A stretch of DNA of 64,000 bases from an uncultured Nitrospira sp. (GCA_902500775.1 CABVRZ010000006.1:85055-149054), one strand, 5' to 3'; counted from the stretch's first letter, positions 47,623 to 58,651 are shown. The notes: a model not told the origin generated them from the sequence alone. Made by a program: numbers and translations.

Positions 47623-48582
47623 TTAACCGGTTGGAAGTTCTGGACCAATGAGAGGGTGATAGGGGGCCGGTGCTGGCCCCTGATTCTCTTGCGCGGCATG
47701 GTAGTACTTCAAGGCTTCAGGGAGCCAGGCTTCGATCTGATTGATACGCGCGATATCAGATGGATGGGTGGATAAAAACTCCGGAATCGTGTGTTGGGAT
47801 CGGAAACAGACTTTATCAATCATCTGCCTAGGGCATCCACTCATCCGCTCCCAAAACGGAACCGCTTCCCGCGGATCATATCCGGCCTGTGCCATTAGTT
47901 TGAGTCCGATGTAGTCGGCCTCTGATTCTTGTTTTCGTCCAAATGGTAACGATACCCCGACGCCATAGGCACTCATCGCCGCAATTGCCGCATCCGGTCG
48001 GCCGGCTGCAGCTCCGGCCGCCAACGCCCCGACCTGACCGATCATTTCCAGCATACTCCGACTGTACCGTTCTGCGCCATGTCGTTGGAGTGCATGCGCC
48101 ACTTCATGACCGATCACAGTGGCCAAGCCGTTTTCGTTCTTCGTGATCTTCAAAATTCCGGTAAAGACCGCAACTTTTCCACCGGGAAGGGCGAACGCGT
48201 TGATCGTGCGATCGTCTCGAATGATCGCAAACTCCCATTGGTATTCCGGTTTATTCGCGACAGCGGCAATACGATTCCCCACCCGGTTGACTAACTCATT
48301 CAACTCAGGATCGTCGCTCACCGGGGCTTTTCGAAGTAATTCGCGATAGGCACCGACTCCCATTGCCACTTCTTTTTCTTCGGAAATATATATAAACTGG
48401 TCTCGTGCAGTCCCGGGAGCTCTGACGCATCCACTCACTGCGGTCCCCAAGACTCCCATGGACCCCGTCGCCAACAGACAGGAGAGCCCCAGTGCTCTGC
48501 GGACACCCCCACGTATCAGCGTTCGCCGATCGATCGACAGGGAGAACACTCGGCTGATCTCGTCGTCCGACAGAGGTCTCAT
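47623..48582 (-). CDS. M48-family zinc metalloprotease, predicted lipoprotein
   Basis: Periplasmic Ste24/BepA-like peptidase. After a Tat/Sec-like N-terminus (SIDRRTLIRGGVRRALGLSC) and lipobox AVSGC come the zinc motif HEVAHALQRHG near residue 161 and the third ligand in KQESEADYIGLKLMAQAGYDP near 220, plus FLSTHPSDIARINQIEAWLPEALKYY. The family degrades misfolded outer-membrane proteins. The ATG at 48582 is chosen; a GTG at 48600 is the alternative. Located between carB and sppA, i.e. two envelope proteases inside the pyrimidine operon. Confidence 0.88.
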   Translation of the reverse strand: MRPLSDDEISRVFSLSIDRRTLIRGGVRRALGLSCLLATGSMGVLGTAVSGCVRAPGTARDQFIYISEEKEVAMGVGAYRELLRKAPVSDDPELNELVNRVGNRIAAVANKPEYQWEFAIIRDDRTINAFALPGGKVAVFTGILKITKNENGLATVIGHEVAHALQRHGAERYSRSMLEMIGQVGALAAGAAAGRPDAAIAAMSAYGVGVSLPFGRKQESEADYIGLKLMAQAGYDPREAVPFWERMSGCPRQMIDKVCFRSQHTIPEFLSTHPSDIARINQIEAWLPEALKYYHAAQENQGPAPAPYHPLIGPELPTG

Positions 48583-48650
48583 CTGTAGTCCCCACTGCAC
48601 TCCTCAGCTTCATTCTAACACCAGCCACACCATCGGTATCCTTCTTTTTG

Positions 48651-49601
48651 CTAAGGCATCCACAGGTACATGAACTGAGGAGTTCCCCCGCGCACAAACG
48701 TGGCCAGATCGAACTCCGCAAGACTGGCGAGTCCGCTCGGTGCTACGAGTTTCGAATAGACGTTGTTGGAATACTCACCCGGACGTTGGTACGTGACGAC
48801 GCGGGCTTCCGTCAGGCCGGCCTGTTTCTTTGCGAGCTCGACGGCGTCTTCAAGATAGCCGATCTGATCTACCAACCCAGCCTCTTTTGCCTGCTCTCCC
48901 GTATAAATACGACCATCAGCCAGCCGCTTGATCTGTTCCATCTGTAAATTGGACCGGCCCTCCTGCACAATAGTCAAGAACCGTTGATAAAACGAATCAA
49001 TCAATCCTTGGAAGATGGCACGTTCTTCCACCGTCATGGTGCGAAAGGGCGACCCCATATCTTTGCGAGGACCCGATGTCACGGCCGTCGCATCAACGCC
49101 GATTTTTTCTAATAACCCTTTGGCGTTGACGGTGAGCATGATCACACCAATGCTCCCAGTGACGGACGACGGATGTGCCAGAACCTTGTCGGCTGCGGCA
49201 GCGATATAGTAGCCCCCCGACGTCCCGAGATCCATGATGGAGGCAACAATAGGAATTTTGCGAGTGGTTTTGAACGTCTTCAACTCATGATAAATAATGT
49301 CCGATGCCGTGACGGTTCCCCCAGGCGTATTAATGCGGAGCACGATGGCCTTGATCTGTTCATCTTTTGCAGCCCTGGTCAGTTGTTCCTTCACGCTGGC
49401 AATCATACTGGGGGTCGGCCGGAACCCTTCTTTTTCCTGAGAGCTGATCATCCCAGAGATTTCGATCAGCAGCACCTTGGCCTTTCCGCTCCCCTCAACC
49501 TGCATTTCCTGTAACGGTCCAGGGCCGGGGAACAGGGGAAAGTTGAAGGTACAGCCGGACAACATGAGACCAATCACACCCATCAGCACCCAATTACGCA
49601 T
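48651..49601 (-). CDS. sppA: Signal peptide peptidase SppA (short form), lipoprotein
   Basis: Serine peptidase that clears cleaved signal peptides. The ATG at 49601 overlaps the carA stop by 8 nt and gives [17 protein letters not shown], a lipoprotein signal peptide. The longer frame upstream runs into carA and is unlikely. Catalytic Ser near residue 127 in [17 protein letters not shown], Lys near 180 in [19 protein letters not shown], matching the short (about 300-aa) Bacillus-type SppA. Also present are [19 protein letters not shown] and VTGSIGVIM. Confidence 0.92.
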   Translation of the reverse strand: MRNWVLMGVIGLMLSGCTFNFPLFPGPGPLQEMQVEGSGKAKVLLIEISGMISSQEKEGFRPTPSMIASVKEQLTRAAKDEQIKAIVLRINTPGGTVTASDIIYHELKTFKTTRKIPIVASIMDLGTSGGYYIAAAADKVLAHPSSVTGSIGVIMLTVNAKGLLEKIGVDATAVTSGPRKDMGSPFRTMTVEERAIFQGLIDSFYQRFLTIVQEGRSNLQMEQIKRLADGRIYTGEQAKEAGLVDQIGYLEDAVELAKKQAGLTEARVVTYQRPGEYSNNVYSKLVAPSGLASLAEFDLATFVRGGTPQFMYLWMP

Positions 49602-50766
49602 AATGGTTCTCCATACACCGCACAAATTCACCGAATAAGTAGGCGGCATCGTGCGGTCCCGGTGCTGCCTCCGGATGGTATTGGACCGAAAAGACCGGAT
49701 GTTCAAGTGAAGCCATACCTTCAACCGAGCAATCATTCAAACTGACATGGGTGATGGCAAGCCGTCCATATCGCGTCTCGATCACAGGCGGAACCTTTGG
49801 CACGTCAACCAGCACCGGCTGCGCCTGCACGGCAAAATTATGGTTCTGCGAAGTGATTTCAACTTTTCTGGTTCGAAGATCCATCACAGGGTGATTCGCC
49901 CCATGGTGGCCGAACTTCAACTTATAGGTCTTGAGTCCGAATGCGAGGCCGAGGATCTGATGGCCCAAGCAGATCCCGAAGATGGGATAGCGACCGATCA
50001 GTTGCTCCACCGCCTTCGCCGCATACGGAACACCCTCCGGGTCGCCTGGACCATTCGACAGAAAAATTCCGTGAGGCCTGAGCGCCTCAACAGCTTTAGC
50101 TGATGTGGACGCAGGAACCACCGTCACATCACAACCAACATCAACCAGTCGTCGCAGGATGTTATATTTGATGCCAAAATCATAGGCGACAACCCGCCAA
50201 CGTGCACCCCTTCCTGTTACGTCACTGTTCGGCCAAGGTGCCCAGTCACCAGTCCCTGTCGACCATTCGAATGGATGCGCACAGGTGACTTCGGCGGCAA
50301 GATCCCGCCCGACGATACCGGGTGCCTGTCTGGCTCGCCCAATCGCTCGTTCATGGTCGAGATCAAGATGCGTGATACAACCTTGTTGCGATCCATGCTC
50401 ACGCAAGTGCCTCGTCAATGCCCTCGTGTCGATCCCCTCAATGGCAACAACCCGTGTCTCCATCAATGATTCGTGGAGCGTCTGCTTGCCTCGCCAATTA
50501 CTGACTACTCGACTCGCTTCATGTACGATAAACCCTTCAGCCCAGGCTCGACGGGATTCCATGTCTTCCGGCGTCACACCATAGTTCCCAACCTGGGGAC
50601 AGGTCATGGTGATGATTTGTCCCTTGTAGGACGGATCACTTAGAACTTCCTGATAGCCGGTCATGGCCGTGTTAAACACGACTTCACCGACCGTTTCACC
50701 TTCATAACCAAGCGCCCGACCTTCAAACACCGTCCCGTCTGCCAATGCCAATACTGCCTTTTTCAC
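49594..50766 (-). CDS. carA: Carbamoyl-phosphate synthase small subunit
   Basis: Glutaminase subunit that feeds ammonia to CarB. 390 aa, starting at a GTG that overlaps the preceding stop (GTGA). N-terminal domain: [45 protein letters not shown]-terminal class I amidotransferase: nucleophile Cys near 270 in [17 protein letters not shown] and the His-Glu pair in [13 protein letters not shown]. Part of the PyrR-regulated operon. Confidence 0.97.
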   Translation of the reverse strand: MKKAVLALADGTVFEGRALGYEGETVGEVVFNTAMTGYQEVLSDPSYKGQIITMTCPQVGNYGVTPEDMESRRAWAEGFIVHEASRVVSNWRGKQTLHESLMETRVVAIEGIDTRALTRHLREHGSQQGCITHLDLDHERAIGRARQAPGIVGRDLAAEVTCAHPFEWSTGTGDWAPWPNSDVTGRGARWRVVAYDFGIKYNILRRLVDVGCDVTVVPASTSAKAVEALRPHGIFLSNGPGDPEGVPYAAKAVEQLIGRYPIFGICLGHQILGLAFGLKTYKLKFGHHGANHPVMDLRTRKVEITSQNHNFAVQAQPVLVDVPKVPPVIETRYGRLAITHVSLNDCSVEGMASLEHPVFSVQYHPEAAPGPHDAAYLFGEFVRCMENHYA

Positions 50767-51284
50767 GATTGCCTTCCGCCGTCGTCCATTACGCGTTTTG
50801 CCCTGATCCCCATAAGCAGGAGGCCCAATACCAAGTTGACCATATACAGCGATCGAATCGGCAACAGCACGCGAAAAAATGCTTCGAACGCTGCTTTCTT
50901 GGCTGTCTCATCCTTCGTTGCAAATGCCTGCGCTTGAAGCGCCGCCGCCTCAGGATGCAACACCAGAATGATGCCCCCCGCGATCACCACCATCATGATC
51001 ACCACCATGATCTCGCTCACGCTCACCATCACACGAGGCTCACCACTCCACCATCGGCCCAACATTGCCACAGCAAGAACGCTACCGGCCCCGATGACGA
51101 ATCGATGATAGCCTTCAAACGCACGTGTCAAAAACATCCCTCCGGAGTCTTGCCCTCCGAACGTATTGAATACCGCCGGAATCACTGCACCGCTCAGCAC
51201 AATCATCCCCCCGACCCACACCGCGAGGGCAACCCCCTCGAGCGTGAGGCAACAGACCATTCCCCACCGAGGCATCCGTCGCAC
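50763..51284 (-). CDS. DUF4149-like small membrane protein
   Basis: A membrane protein of about 173 aa with four predicted spans: [53 protein letters not shown] and [18 protein letters not shown]. It resembles DUF4149 proteins. The open frame extends to a TTG at 51314 that overlaps pyrC. I chose the GTG at 51284, 4 nt after the pyrC stop and with GGAG upstream. The stop overlaps the carA start, so it is translated as part of the pyrimidine operon. Function unknown. Confidence 0.72.
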   Translation of the reverse strand: MRRMPRWGMVCCLTLEGVALAVWVGGMIVLSGAVIPAVFNTFGGQDSGGMFLTRAFEGYHRFVIGAGSVLAVAMLGRWWSGEPRVMVSVSEIMVVIMMVVIAGGIILVLHPEAAALQAQAFATKDETAKKAAFEAFFRVLLPIRSLYMVNLVLGLLLMGIRAKRVMDDGGRQS

Positions 51285-51288
51285 GGCA

Positions 51289-52575
51289 CTATCGCTCCAC
51301 AGCGTTGGCCTCAAATACCACCCGGCCGCCTACGATCGTGGTCTGCACCAGCCCTTTCACTTTCCATCCGACAAACGGTGTGTTTCGGCTCTTGGATCGA
51401 AATTTTGTCGGATCGACCTCCCATTGTTCATGCTGATCCACAATAACGACATCGGCGTCCGCACCCACGGCTAAGGTCCCTTTCTTGAGTCCGAACGCAG
51501 CCGCCGGAGCAGAGGTGAGCTTCTGAACTGCCTGTTCGAGAGACAGGACCCCTTCCTCCACCAATGCCAATGTGAGCGAAAGTGCGGTCTCAAGTCCAAC
51601 AATGCCGAATGGGGCCTCAGTAAAATCCTGCTGCTTTTCCTGAGTGGCATGGGGGGCATGATCCGTGGCGATGACATCAATTGTGCCGTCGCGCAGCCCT
51701 TCCTTGATCGCCTGGACATCGGTCCAGGTCCGCAAGGGCGGATTCATCTTGGCATGTGTGTTGTAACCACGCACCAGTTCTTCTGTCAGCGTGAAATGGT
51801 GTGGACAGGCTTCCGCTGTCACACGAATCCCGCGAGCCTTTGCCTCCCGAACCATTCGCGCCGACCCGGCGGTGCTGATATGGGCCAGATGCAACCGAGC
51901 CCCCGTTAATTCAGAGAGCGATAGGTTGCGTGCCACCATCACATCTTCGGCTGCCGCAGGGATACCGGGCAATCCAAGCTCGGTGGAAATCAACCCCTCG
52001 TTCATACAACCGCCTTCGGCGAGATGGAGATCCTCGCAGTGATCGACAACGGTGAGGTCAAACGCCGACGCATACTCCATCGCACGCCGCATCACCAAAC
52101 TGTTCATCACGGGCTTTCCATCATCGGAAATCGCCACGCAACCGGAACGCCGCAAGTCGCCGATTTCGGCCAGTTCCTTCCCTTCTGATCCTTTCGTGAT
52201 CGCCCCAATTGGTAACACATTCGCGAGACCGGCCAACCGAGACCGTTCCAGAATAAACTCGGTCACGGCTTGATTGTCATTCACCGGACTTGTATTGGGC
52301 ATACAGCACACGGTCGTAAAACCTCCTGCCACTGCCGCCGCACTACCACTCTGAATTGTTTCCTTATACTCGAACCCCGGCTCACGAAAGTGCACATGCA
52401 AATCAACGAACCCCGGCATCACCAGCTTCCCGCTGGCATGAAGAACCATACCGCCGGCCGGAGCCTGAAGATTCGGTCCTACGGCTGCAATCTTTCCATC
52501 ATCGATCAGCAGATCACCTATCCCCACAAACCGTCCTGGGTCTACGATATAGCCACCTCTAATGAGAATCGACAC
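51289..52575 (-). CDS. pyrC: Dihydroorotase (class I type)
   Basis: Zinc amidohydrolase of pyrimidine synthesis. GTG start at 52575 with GAGGAG 7 nt upstream gives VSILIRGGYIVDPGRF and 428 aa, the usual length; the longer frame overlaps pyrB. Metal-binding DLHVHFREPGFEYKETI near residue 57, MPNTSPVNDNQA, VVDHCED, LHLAHISTAGSARMVREAK, CPHHFTLTEE and VIATDHAPH are all intact, so it is likely an active enzyme and not the inactive partner type. Confidence 0.96.
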   Translation of the reverse strand: MSILIRGGYIVDPGRFVGIGDLLIDDGKIAAVGPNLQAPAGGMVLHASGKLVMPGFVDLHVHFREPGFEYKETIQSGSAAAVAGGFTTVCCMPNTSPVNDNQAVTEFILERSRLAGLANVLPIGAITKGSEGKELAEIGDLRRSGCVAISDDGKPVMNSLVMRRAMEYASAFDLTVVDHCEDLHLAEGGCMNEGLISTELGLPGIPAAAEDVMVARNLSLSELTGARLHLAHISTAGSARMVREAKARGIRVTAEACPHHFTLTEELVRGYNTHAKMNPPLRTWTDVQAIKEGLRDGTIDVIATDHAPHATQEKQQDFTEAPFGIVGLETALSLTLALVEEGVLSLEQAVQKLTSAPAAAFGLKKGTLAVGADADVVIVDQHEQWEVDPTKFRSKSRNTPFVGWKVKGLVQTTIVGGRVVFEANAVER

Positions 52576-52609
52576 GCAACGCTCCTCTCTCACGGATCCT
52601 CGACATCCG

Positions 52610-53530
52610 CTAATTGGCTCCGGACATGAGGTACAAAACTCCCATCCGAACTGCCACCCCATTCGCCACTTGATCAAGAATCACGGAGGATAAACTATCA
52701 GCCACATCCGGGGCGATCTCCACACCACGATTGATGGGGCCGGGGTGCATAACGATAGCACCCGAGTCAGCCAGCCGCACACGCTCAGCAGTGAGCCCGT
52801 AGAGTCGTGAATACTCTCGGATTGAAGGAAACTGTGCGCGCCCTTGCCGCTCCAATTGGAGTCGCAGCATCATGATGACATTCACGCCGCGCAGACCTTC
52901 ATCCATGTTGGAATACACTTTCGCTCCCAGTTTTTCGACTCCGCAAGGCATCATTGTCGGAGGCCCCACCAATCTGACCTCAGCACCGAGTTTGACGAGC
53001 GCAAAGATATTCGAACGCGCAACACGACTATGCGACACATCACCGACAATCGCCACCCGCAAGCCTCGAAAATTCATTCCTCGTTGCCGAATCGTATACA
53101 GATCAAGCAACGCTTGCGTTGGATGCTCATGCCATCCATCGCCTGCATTGATGACAGACGACTTCACGCCCTGAGCCAAGGCTTCAGCGGCGCCAGCCGA
53201 GGAATGCCGCAGTACGATAATGTCCGCCTGCATCGCTTCGATATTTCTCGCCGTATCAAGCAACGTTTCCCCCTTCACGACACTACTGGAAGAGGGGGCA
53301 AAGTTGATCACGTCGGCGCTCAGCCGCTTGGCGGCCAATTCGAAGGATGTCCGCGTTCTTGTGCTTGGCTCAAAGAAGAGATTGACGACCGTCTTCCCTC
53401 TCAGGGCCGGCACTTTCTTGATTTCTCGCCCCGTCACTTCTTTAAAAGAATCGGCGGTATCGAGGATGAGGGTGACCTCATCGACCGCCAAGGGGGCGAG
53501 ACTCAACAGATCTTTGCGCTTCACGCTCAT
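52610..53530 (-). CDS. pyrB: Aspartate carbamoyltransferase catalytic subunit
   Basis: Joins carbamoyl phosphate and aspartate. The ATG at 53530 behind GGAGGG gives [19 protein letters not shown] and 306 aa; the longer frame overlaps pyrR. Motifs: [19 protein letters not shown] near 48, [40 protein letters not shown] and [12 protein letters not shown]. No pyrI regulatory subunit is adjacent, consistent with PyrR control. Confidence 0.97.
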   Translation of the reverse strand: MSVKRKDLLSLAPLAVDEVTLILDTADSFKEVTGREIKKVPALRGKTVVNLFFEPSTRTRTSFELAAKRLSADVINFAPSSSSVVKGETLLDTARNIEAMQADIIVLRHSSAGAAEALAQGVKSSVINAGDGWHEHPTQALLDLYTIRQRGMNFRGLRVAIVGDVSHSRVARSNIFALVKLGAEVRLVGPPTMMPCGVEKLGAKVYSNMDEGLRGVNVIMMLRLQLERQGRAQFPSIREYSRLYGLTAERVRLADSGAIVMHPGPINRGVEIAPDVADSLSSVILDQVANGVAVRMGVLYLMSGAN

Positions 53531-53552
53531 GGAACCCTCCATTCCATGACCA

Positions 53553-54149
<597 letters not shown>

Positions 54150-54230
54150 TTAGGCACAAAAAAACCTCCTCACCACGAAAGTGAGAAGGTTCACACGCAC
54201 ACCGACTTGATGTGGAACAGCATTCATCAT
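54150..54230 (-). CDS. Possible 26-aa leader peptide of the pyr operon
   Basis: An ORF starting ATGATG five bases after AAGGAG. It reads MMNAVPHQVGVRVNLLTFVV, then RRFFCA and stop, and runs straight through the attenuator hairpin, with UUU-UUU codons in the U-tract. A ribosome translating it would cover the terminator, much as in the E. coli pyrBI leader. It may modulate the PyrR switch or be incidental. Confidence 0.45.
   Translation of the reverse strand: MMNAVPHQVGVRVNLLTFVVRRFFCA
54158..54191 (-). terminator. Attenuator terminator of the pyr operon
   Basis: On the minus strand AACCTTCTCAC pairs with GTGAGGAGGTT (one G-U pair over 11) around a 7-nt loop, followed by seven U residues (A-tract 54158-54164). 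It lies between the promoter and pyrR, the position of a PyrR-controlled transcription attenuator. Confidence 0.85.
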
Positions 54231-54239
54231 CAACTCCTT

Positions 54240-54259
54240 GCTCACCTCACCGGATGAGC
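54240..54259 (-). promoter_or_regulatory. PyrR-binding RNA hairpin
   Basis: In RNA sense, the stem GCUCA / UGAGC closes a loop UCCGGUGAGG. This matches the PyrR recognition core UCCNGNGAGG at every fixed base. It lies between the promoter and the attenuator, so PyrR-UMP binding should favour termination. Confidence 0.82.
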
Positions 54260-54274
54260 ATTAAAGGTTTGGGT

Positions 54275-54303
54275 ATCTTACTGAGTCACCCCTGCACTGT
54301 CAA
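54275..54303 (-). promoter_or_regulatory. Sigma70 promoter of the pyr operon
   Basis: TTGACA (54303-54298) and TAAGAT (54280-54275) are 17 bp apart on the minus strand, about 15 nt before the PyrR-binding hairpin. Confidence 0.85.
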
Positions 54304-54419
54304 GCGATCGTCACCTCATATGACTTCAGGTGATCCGGTATCCCACTTTAAAATTAAAAACGATCCTCAAATCGAATGCTCCGGATCAGAAGATCCATCC
54401 GTTTGATTCTCACCTCTCA

Positions 54420-55452
54420 TTATCCACCAATCATATTTTCCCACTGCTTAGTGTCTTGGGCTTTAGAGCTAATCAGAAGCCGATTTGAGGCCAGGAGGTT
54501 GGATACCAATCGTGTTCGCGTGGCTGTGGGTAGGACACTAATCCCCACGCCACCAACACCTCCGTTTTGCTCAAACCGGTTATTCATGAGCATCGCAGAG
54601 TCGGAGCCTAGCAATACACCCCCATGGCCACAGCCCTCAATACGACAACCGGAAATAAGATGATCGTTGCCCCAACCAGAATTCGGACTCGTGGGGCGAG
54701 GGGCAGGATCATCTCCGCTACCGAAAACGCGCACACCCCAGCATTGAGCCTGATTTAATATGCAATCTCGTATGCGCCAGTGAAAAGCGTTGCGATGAAT
54801 TGCGATATTGTAAGAATTATTGAAGATGCTACAGCAGTCGACATAAACCGATAAGGCATTCGTATCAGGGCGACTTCCGTAAATGCCTGCAAAAAACCCG
54901 GTCACAAGCACGTCGTGAATATAGACTTTGTTGGCACGCGATAAGTCAATGCCCGCATTGACACCACCATCCACACGTCCGATCGATAGATCGCGTATCG
55001 TAATGTTTGTGGCGCCATTATCGAATCGGATAGCTGCCACTCCATCGGACAATCCAATAAAACGTAGCCGTCCCTGTCCATCGATCCCCGTGCCCGCAAG
55101 CGTGAATCTGGACGGAATTACAAGCGGTTCCGACAACAGACAATCTTTATCGATAACCAATGTCGCATTCGCAAACTCCGTATTTGGCAGAAGCCTTTAA
55201 GAAGCAAGGCAGCAGTGCATGGTTAGGTCCAAGGAAGGGCGTGAGTTCGCTTAAGAAATAGAAGCCCCGGCTCGTCAATGGTTTACTGTCGATCCGAATC
55301 GCTTGTCGGATAGCGGTCAGCGTTTCAGGGCAGCCCTTGTCAAGGCCTGTAAGTGCACTGATATCAGGCCCTTTGAAGAGGCTAAATTCCTTACCAGTAC
55401 AACCGCTACTTGTGATCGGTAGATCAGGTGCAGTCGGAGGTGATGCCAGCAT
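54420..55452 (-). pseudogene. Right-handed beta-helix protein split by a 22-bp insertion
   Basis: Two open frames make one protein if 22 bp between two GGCA repeats (55186 and 55208) are removed: the frame then runs ...GPNHALLPNTEFANATLVID without a stop. The N-terminal part (ATG at 55452 with GAGGT upstream) reads KEFSLFKGPDISALTGLDKG and ELTPFLGPNHALL. The C-terminal 250 residues are beta-helix coils: NGATNITIRDLSIGRVDGG, NKVYIHDVLVTGFFAGIYGS, HWRIRDCILNQAQCWGVRVF, DHLISGCRIEGCGHGGVLLG. Pectate-lyase-3-like fold, likely surface carbohydrate binding. No signal peptide. If the insertion is real, the gene is broken or the two parts are made separately. Confidence 0.65.
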
Positions 55453-55688
55453 AAGGTTACCTCAGTAGGTTCACCAAATCCATTTCATTGACCTGGAACC
55501 CCGCTCTGACCTCGTTGCGAAGCGAGACAGCCAGTGTCTCTGTGAACTTCAATTGCCGTATGGGAATCTCTTCGCTAGGGTAATAAAGGAGCCAGCATCT
55601 TCTGCTGCGGTCTCACCTCAAGCTTAAGAGATATTACACAACCACTGCGACCTTGAGTTCTCATGCTTTTCATGTACCTACTTTTAGG

Positions 55689-56570
55689 TTACACCACGGG
55701 AAGAGTCTCAAACATCCATAGTTGAGAGTCATCGTTCTGAGTAGGACGCGTGGCCAAACGAAAATCCTGCTCTTCACTTTCGTAGGCATCTAAGAACCGG
55801 TTACTGCTCACCTGCTGGATGGTGGCAATAAATCCTCCTCCACCACTCAATTGCCATAGTTGAGTATCGTCAGCCTGAGAAGCCCTCGTAACTACAGCAA
55901 AATCGTGTGAGTCTATGTAAGCATCAAGAAACCGACCGCTACTTACTTGTCGAATCCTCATAGACGATCCTGGCCCTACAGCGGAAACATCACTGATAAC
56001 AGTCCACCGTTGTGTGTCATCCTGCTGCGGTAAACGGGTTACGACCGCAAAGTCATGTACTGCATTCTCATGTGCATCCAAGAATCGCAGACTGCTTAAC
56101 TGCTGGACGGAATAGCTGTCAGGGCCAGGACCTCCCAACCGTTTAAAGACCCAAATCTGACTATTATTGCTTTGGCCGAGGCGTGTTACAGCCGAGAAAT
56201 CATGACCCGCGTCTTCATAGGCATCCATGAATCTCTGATCAAGAGCACTCACCGTGCTGACCTGGAGAAGCCCCCCCCAGAAGCCCTTTATTTCGATAAT
56301 CCATTGTTGGCTATCATTGTTCTGTATCTCTCGGGTAACGACCGAATGATCATGCGCGGCATCTTCATGCGCATCCATAAACCTCCCCGTACTTACTTGC
56401 TTAAGTGTATATCTAATATTGTCCTTCGACTCTAGCCGCCAGGATTGTGAGTCGTTTAAGGGTTGTTGTGTTCGCGTCACAACCGAAAAATCGTTCACAT
56501 TCTCATGCGCATCCACAAATCGAGTGGTGCTTAATTGCCTAATTCTGTAGATAGTGTTCGGAATAATCAT
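55689..56570 (-). CDS. Ricin-type beta-trefoil repeat protein
   Basis: A 293-aa protein made of six similar repeats of 42-50 residues. Each has the form RFxDAxEDxxHDFxVVTRxxQxxDxQxW, with QxW-type ends as in ricin B lectins; copies include TRFVDAHENVNDFSVVTRTQ, GRFMDAHEDAAHDHSVVTRE and NRFLDAYESEEQDFRLATRP. Six repeats would form two beta-trefoils, each of three units. No signal peptide or membrane span. TAGGAG precedes the ATG. Probably binds sugar or another polymer; its neighbours are also repeat-based surface-type proteins. Confidence 0.75.
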   Translation of the reverse strand: MIIPNTIYRIRQLSTTRFVDAHENVNDFSVVTRTQQPLNDSQSWRLESKDNIRYTLKQVSTGRFMDAHEDAAHDHSVVTREIQNNDSQQWIIEIKGFWGGLLQVSTVSALDQRFMDAYEDAGHDFSAVTRLGQSNNSQIWVFKRLGGPGPDSYSVQQLSSLRFLDAHENAVHDFAVVTRLPQQDDTQRWTVISDVSAVGPGSSMRIRQVSSGRFLDAYIDSHDFAVVTRASQADDTQLWQLSGGGGFIATIQQVSSNRFLDAYESEEQDFRLATRPTQNDDSQLWMFETLPVV

Positions 56571-56788
56571 AATTGCTCCTACGTTAGTTTCAATGAACGC
56601 TACTGTGCGTGGCTCAAGCGGAAGCAGCGCTTACTGACCTGCGATGAACATTACGTCTCAAGTTCCTTGGCTTTGTGCAGCGCACCTCCATCACCATCAT
56701 GCTGACAATTTCAAGAGCGGTTCCGCAGCTATTCCAGTTGGGTCGATACATGAGGGTCACTTTATAAGTACATGCAACTACTCATCGG

Positions 56789-58531
56789 TTACGGATTCAC
56801 TTCCCAGTTAATCAGTTTCAGATTACCCCCGGCATCAGCGCCGGCTGTCACGACGAAATGCCGCCCACTATGACTTATACCCGCGATCGCGATCTTCGTC
56901 ATCGTACCGGCAAGCGCTCCTCCTAGCCGCGACACCATCTCTCCGTTTGCTGAAACCTCATAGGTCAGAAGCCGGAGCAGGCCCGCATCATCTCGGCAAG
57001 CCACGACAACTGTACGTCCCGCACCAAATATGCCCGCCACATCCACCTCTGACACCTTACCAGCAGACTCAGTCGCCAATCTCTGGATCGTGCCCTGCGC
57101 CGAGAGCGACCAAGTGATTGTCCTAAGCTCCCCATCAGAATCTCTCACGGAAACAACAAGGATTCGCCCCCCACTTCCTCGAGTGGCTAGTGCCATGTGA
57201 GTCGTCATTCCACCATCCGCTTCGCCGCGTCGAACAATAGAATCATCTATTGACGACACCTCCCAAGCAATGAGTTTGAGTTTGCTATCACCAGTACGGA
57301 CTGCAGTGATTACGCCTGGAAAAACACTGGAAGCCGAAAGAGCGATCTCAGTAATAGCGCCGGCTTCCACCTCGCTTTGCCTGTCGAACTCTCCGTCCAA
57401 TGATACAAACCATGCAATTAATTTTAGGTTGCCCGAAGAATTGCGAACGGCTGTGACAATGGTGCCTTCTCGCACGGTAACCACAGATACCTTGCTAACA
57501 GGCCCTCCAGATGCGTCTGCGCAGCGCTCAATTTCTCCATTAGCCTTGACACGCCAAGAGATCAGCTTCAGAGTGCCTTCAGCCTCGCGTATTGCGGTCA
57601 CAATGAGGTCCGAACGAGGTTCGGCAATGCTGATCTGTGTCGCGCGCCCTGCCGATGCCTCGCCTCGGCGATTGAACTCTTCGGGTGAAAGGTCCCAGGC
57701 TATTAGCTTGAGATTACCGTCTTCGTCCTGCAGCGCTGTCACCAGGCGTAAAGAGCGCACGAAATGCATGACCAGTTTATCAAAACCGCCGCCGGTTATG
57801 TCATCACGCCTGAGTAGTGGCGATGCCAGTATCACCGTATCCTTGTCATCTGGCCCAACAATTTCGCCAGTGAAGGGCTGCCAATTAGACGAATTGGCTT
57901 TCTCGGCTTTCCAGCTACGATCGTGCTTAAAAGGCTCCTTTTCACCGTTTGCCAGTTCTCGATGCATGTGCAGATGCGGCCCGGAGGAGGCACCGGAATT
58001 GCCTACCAATCCCAGCTTCTGCCCTCGCCGGACGCGAGGTCGGTTACCGGCTGGCAACAGCGTTTCGCGTGGAATTTTAACGTTTGGCACCTCAGGCGGA
58101 GGCACCTTATCATCAGCATCAACGATGAACTCCGCGTTGAATGGGCACAGACTCTCCGGTACCGAATCCGTCTTCAGATGCGCGTATAGAATGACACTGC
58201 CATCGCGCCCCAGAACCAGCAGGTGATTACCTGATCTGGGGATGGTCTTCGGCACAGACTCACGCCCAGGATGAGACACGCCAGGACGTGGGTTTTCAGG
58301 TGCACGTCGCCATGCAGAAATCACCTCGCCATCCTCCACAGCATACACCGGAGCCCCATAACAGACTCGGTCAGAGTTCTCCTCAGGATTCTGGGGTGCA
58401 TCCTTGACACGGTTCCAACCATCACCCGTCAGACGTTGAGCACTGAAATCCCAGCCGTCGCTGCCACTGCGGAACCAGAAACTTCCTGCGGGTAAGTCTT
58501 CCGCTCGCCAAGGGAAAATATAGTTTGCCAT
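56789..58531 (-). CDS. M23-like peptidase domain fused to a seven-repeat propeller
   Basis: A 580-aa protein from the ATG at 58531, behind GAGGTGAT; the frame is open further upstream but with unlikely composition. Residues 1-220 resemble an M23 (lysostaphin-like) domain with GAPVYAVEDGEVISAW, VILYAHLKTDSV and SGPHLHMHREL. The first zinc ligand His of the HxxxD motif appears replaced (SDGWDFSAQ), so activity is doubtful. From about 270 come seven repeats ending LKLIAWDLS, LKLISWRVK, LKLIAWFVS, LKLIAWEVS, LRTITWSLS, LRLLTYEVS and LKLINWEVN, which suggests a seven-bladed beta-propeller. No signal peptide. Confidence 0.75.
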   Translation of the reverse strand: MANYIFPWRAEDLPAGSFWFRSGSDGWDFSAQRLTGDGWNRVKDAPQNPEENSDRVCYGAPVYAVEDGEVISAWRRAPENPRPGVSHPGRESVPKTIPRSGNHLLVLGRDGSVILYAHLKTDSVPESLCPFNAEFIVDADDKVPPPEVPNVKIPRETLLPAGNRPRVRRGQKLGLVGNSGASSGPHLHMHRELANGEKEPFKHDRSWKAEKANSSNWQPFTGEIVGPDDKDTVILASPLLRRDDITGGGFDKLVMHFVRSLRLVTALQDEDGNLKLIAWDLSPEEFNRRGEASAGRATQISIAEPRSDLIVTAIREAEGTLKLISWRVKANGEIERCADASGGPVSKVSVVTVREGTIVTAVRNSSGNLKLIAWFVSLDGEFDRQSEVEAGAITEIALSASSVFPGVITAVRTGDSKLKLIAWEVSSIDDSIVRRGEADGGMTTHMALATRGSGGRILVVSVRDSDGELRTITWSLSAQGTIQRLATESAGKVSEVDVAGIFGAGRTVVVACRDDAGLLRLLTYEVSANGEMVSRLGGALAGTMTKIAIAGISHSGRHFVVTAGADAGGNLKLINWEVNP

Positions 58532-58651
58532 TTTAATCACCTCGGTTGATGAGACTAGGTTAAGGTTACCTCGGTCAGGCTCAGTTCGCCGCCTTCTAGG
58601 ACGCACTTCGTACTTCAATGGATCGGCTGTTTCTGTGCTCATTGGGACCAC

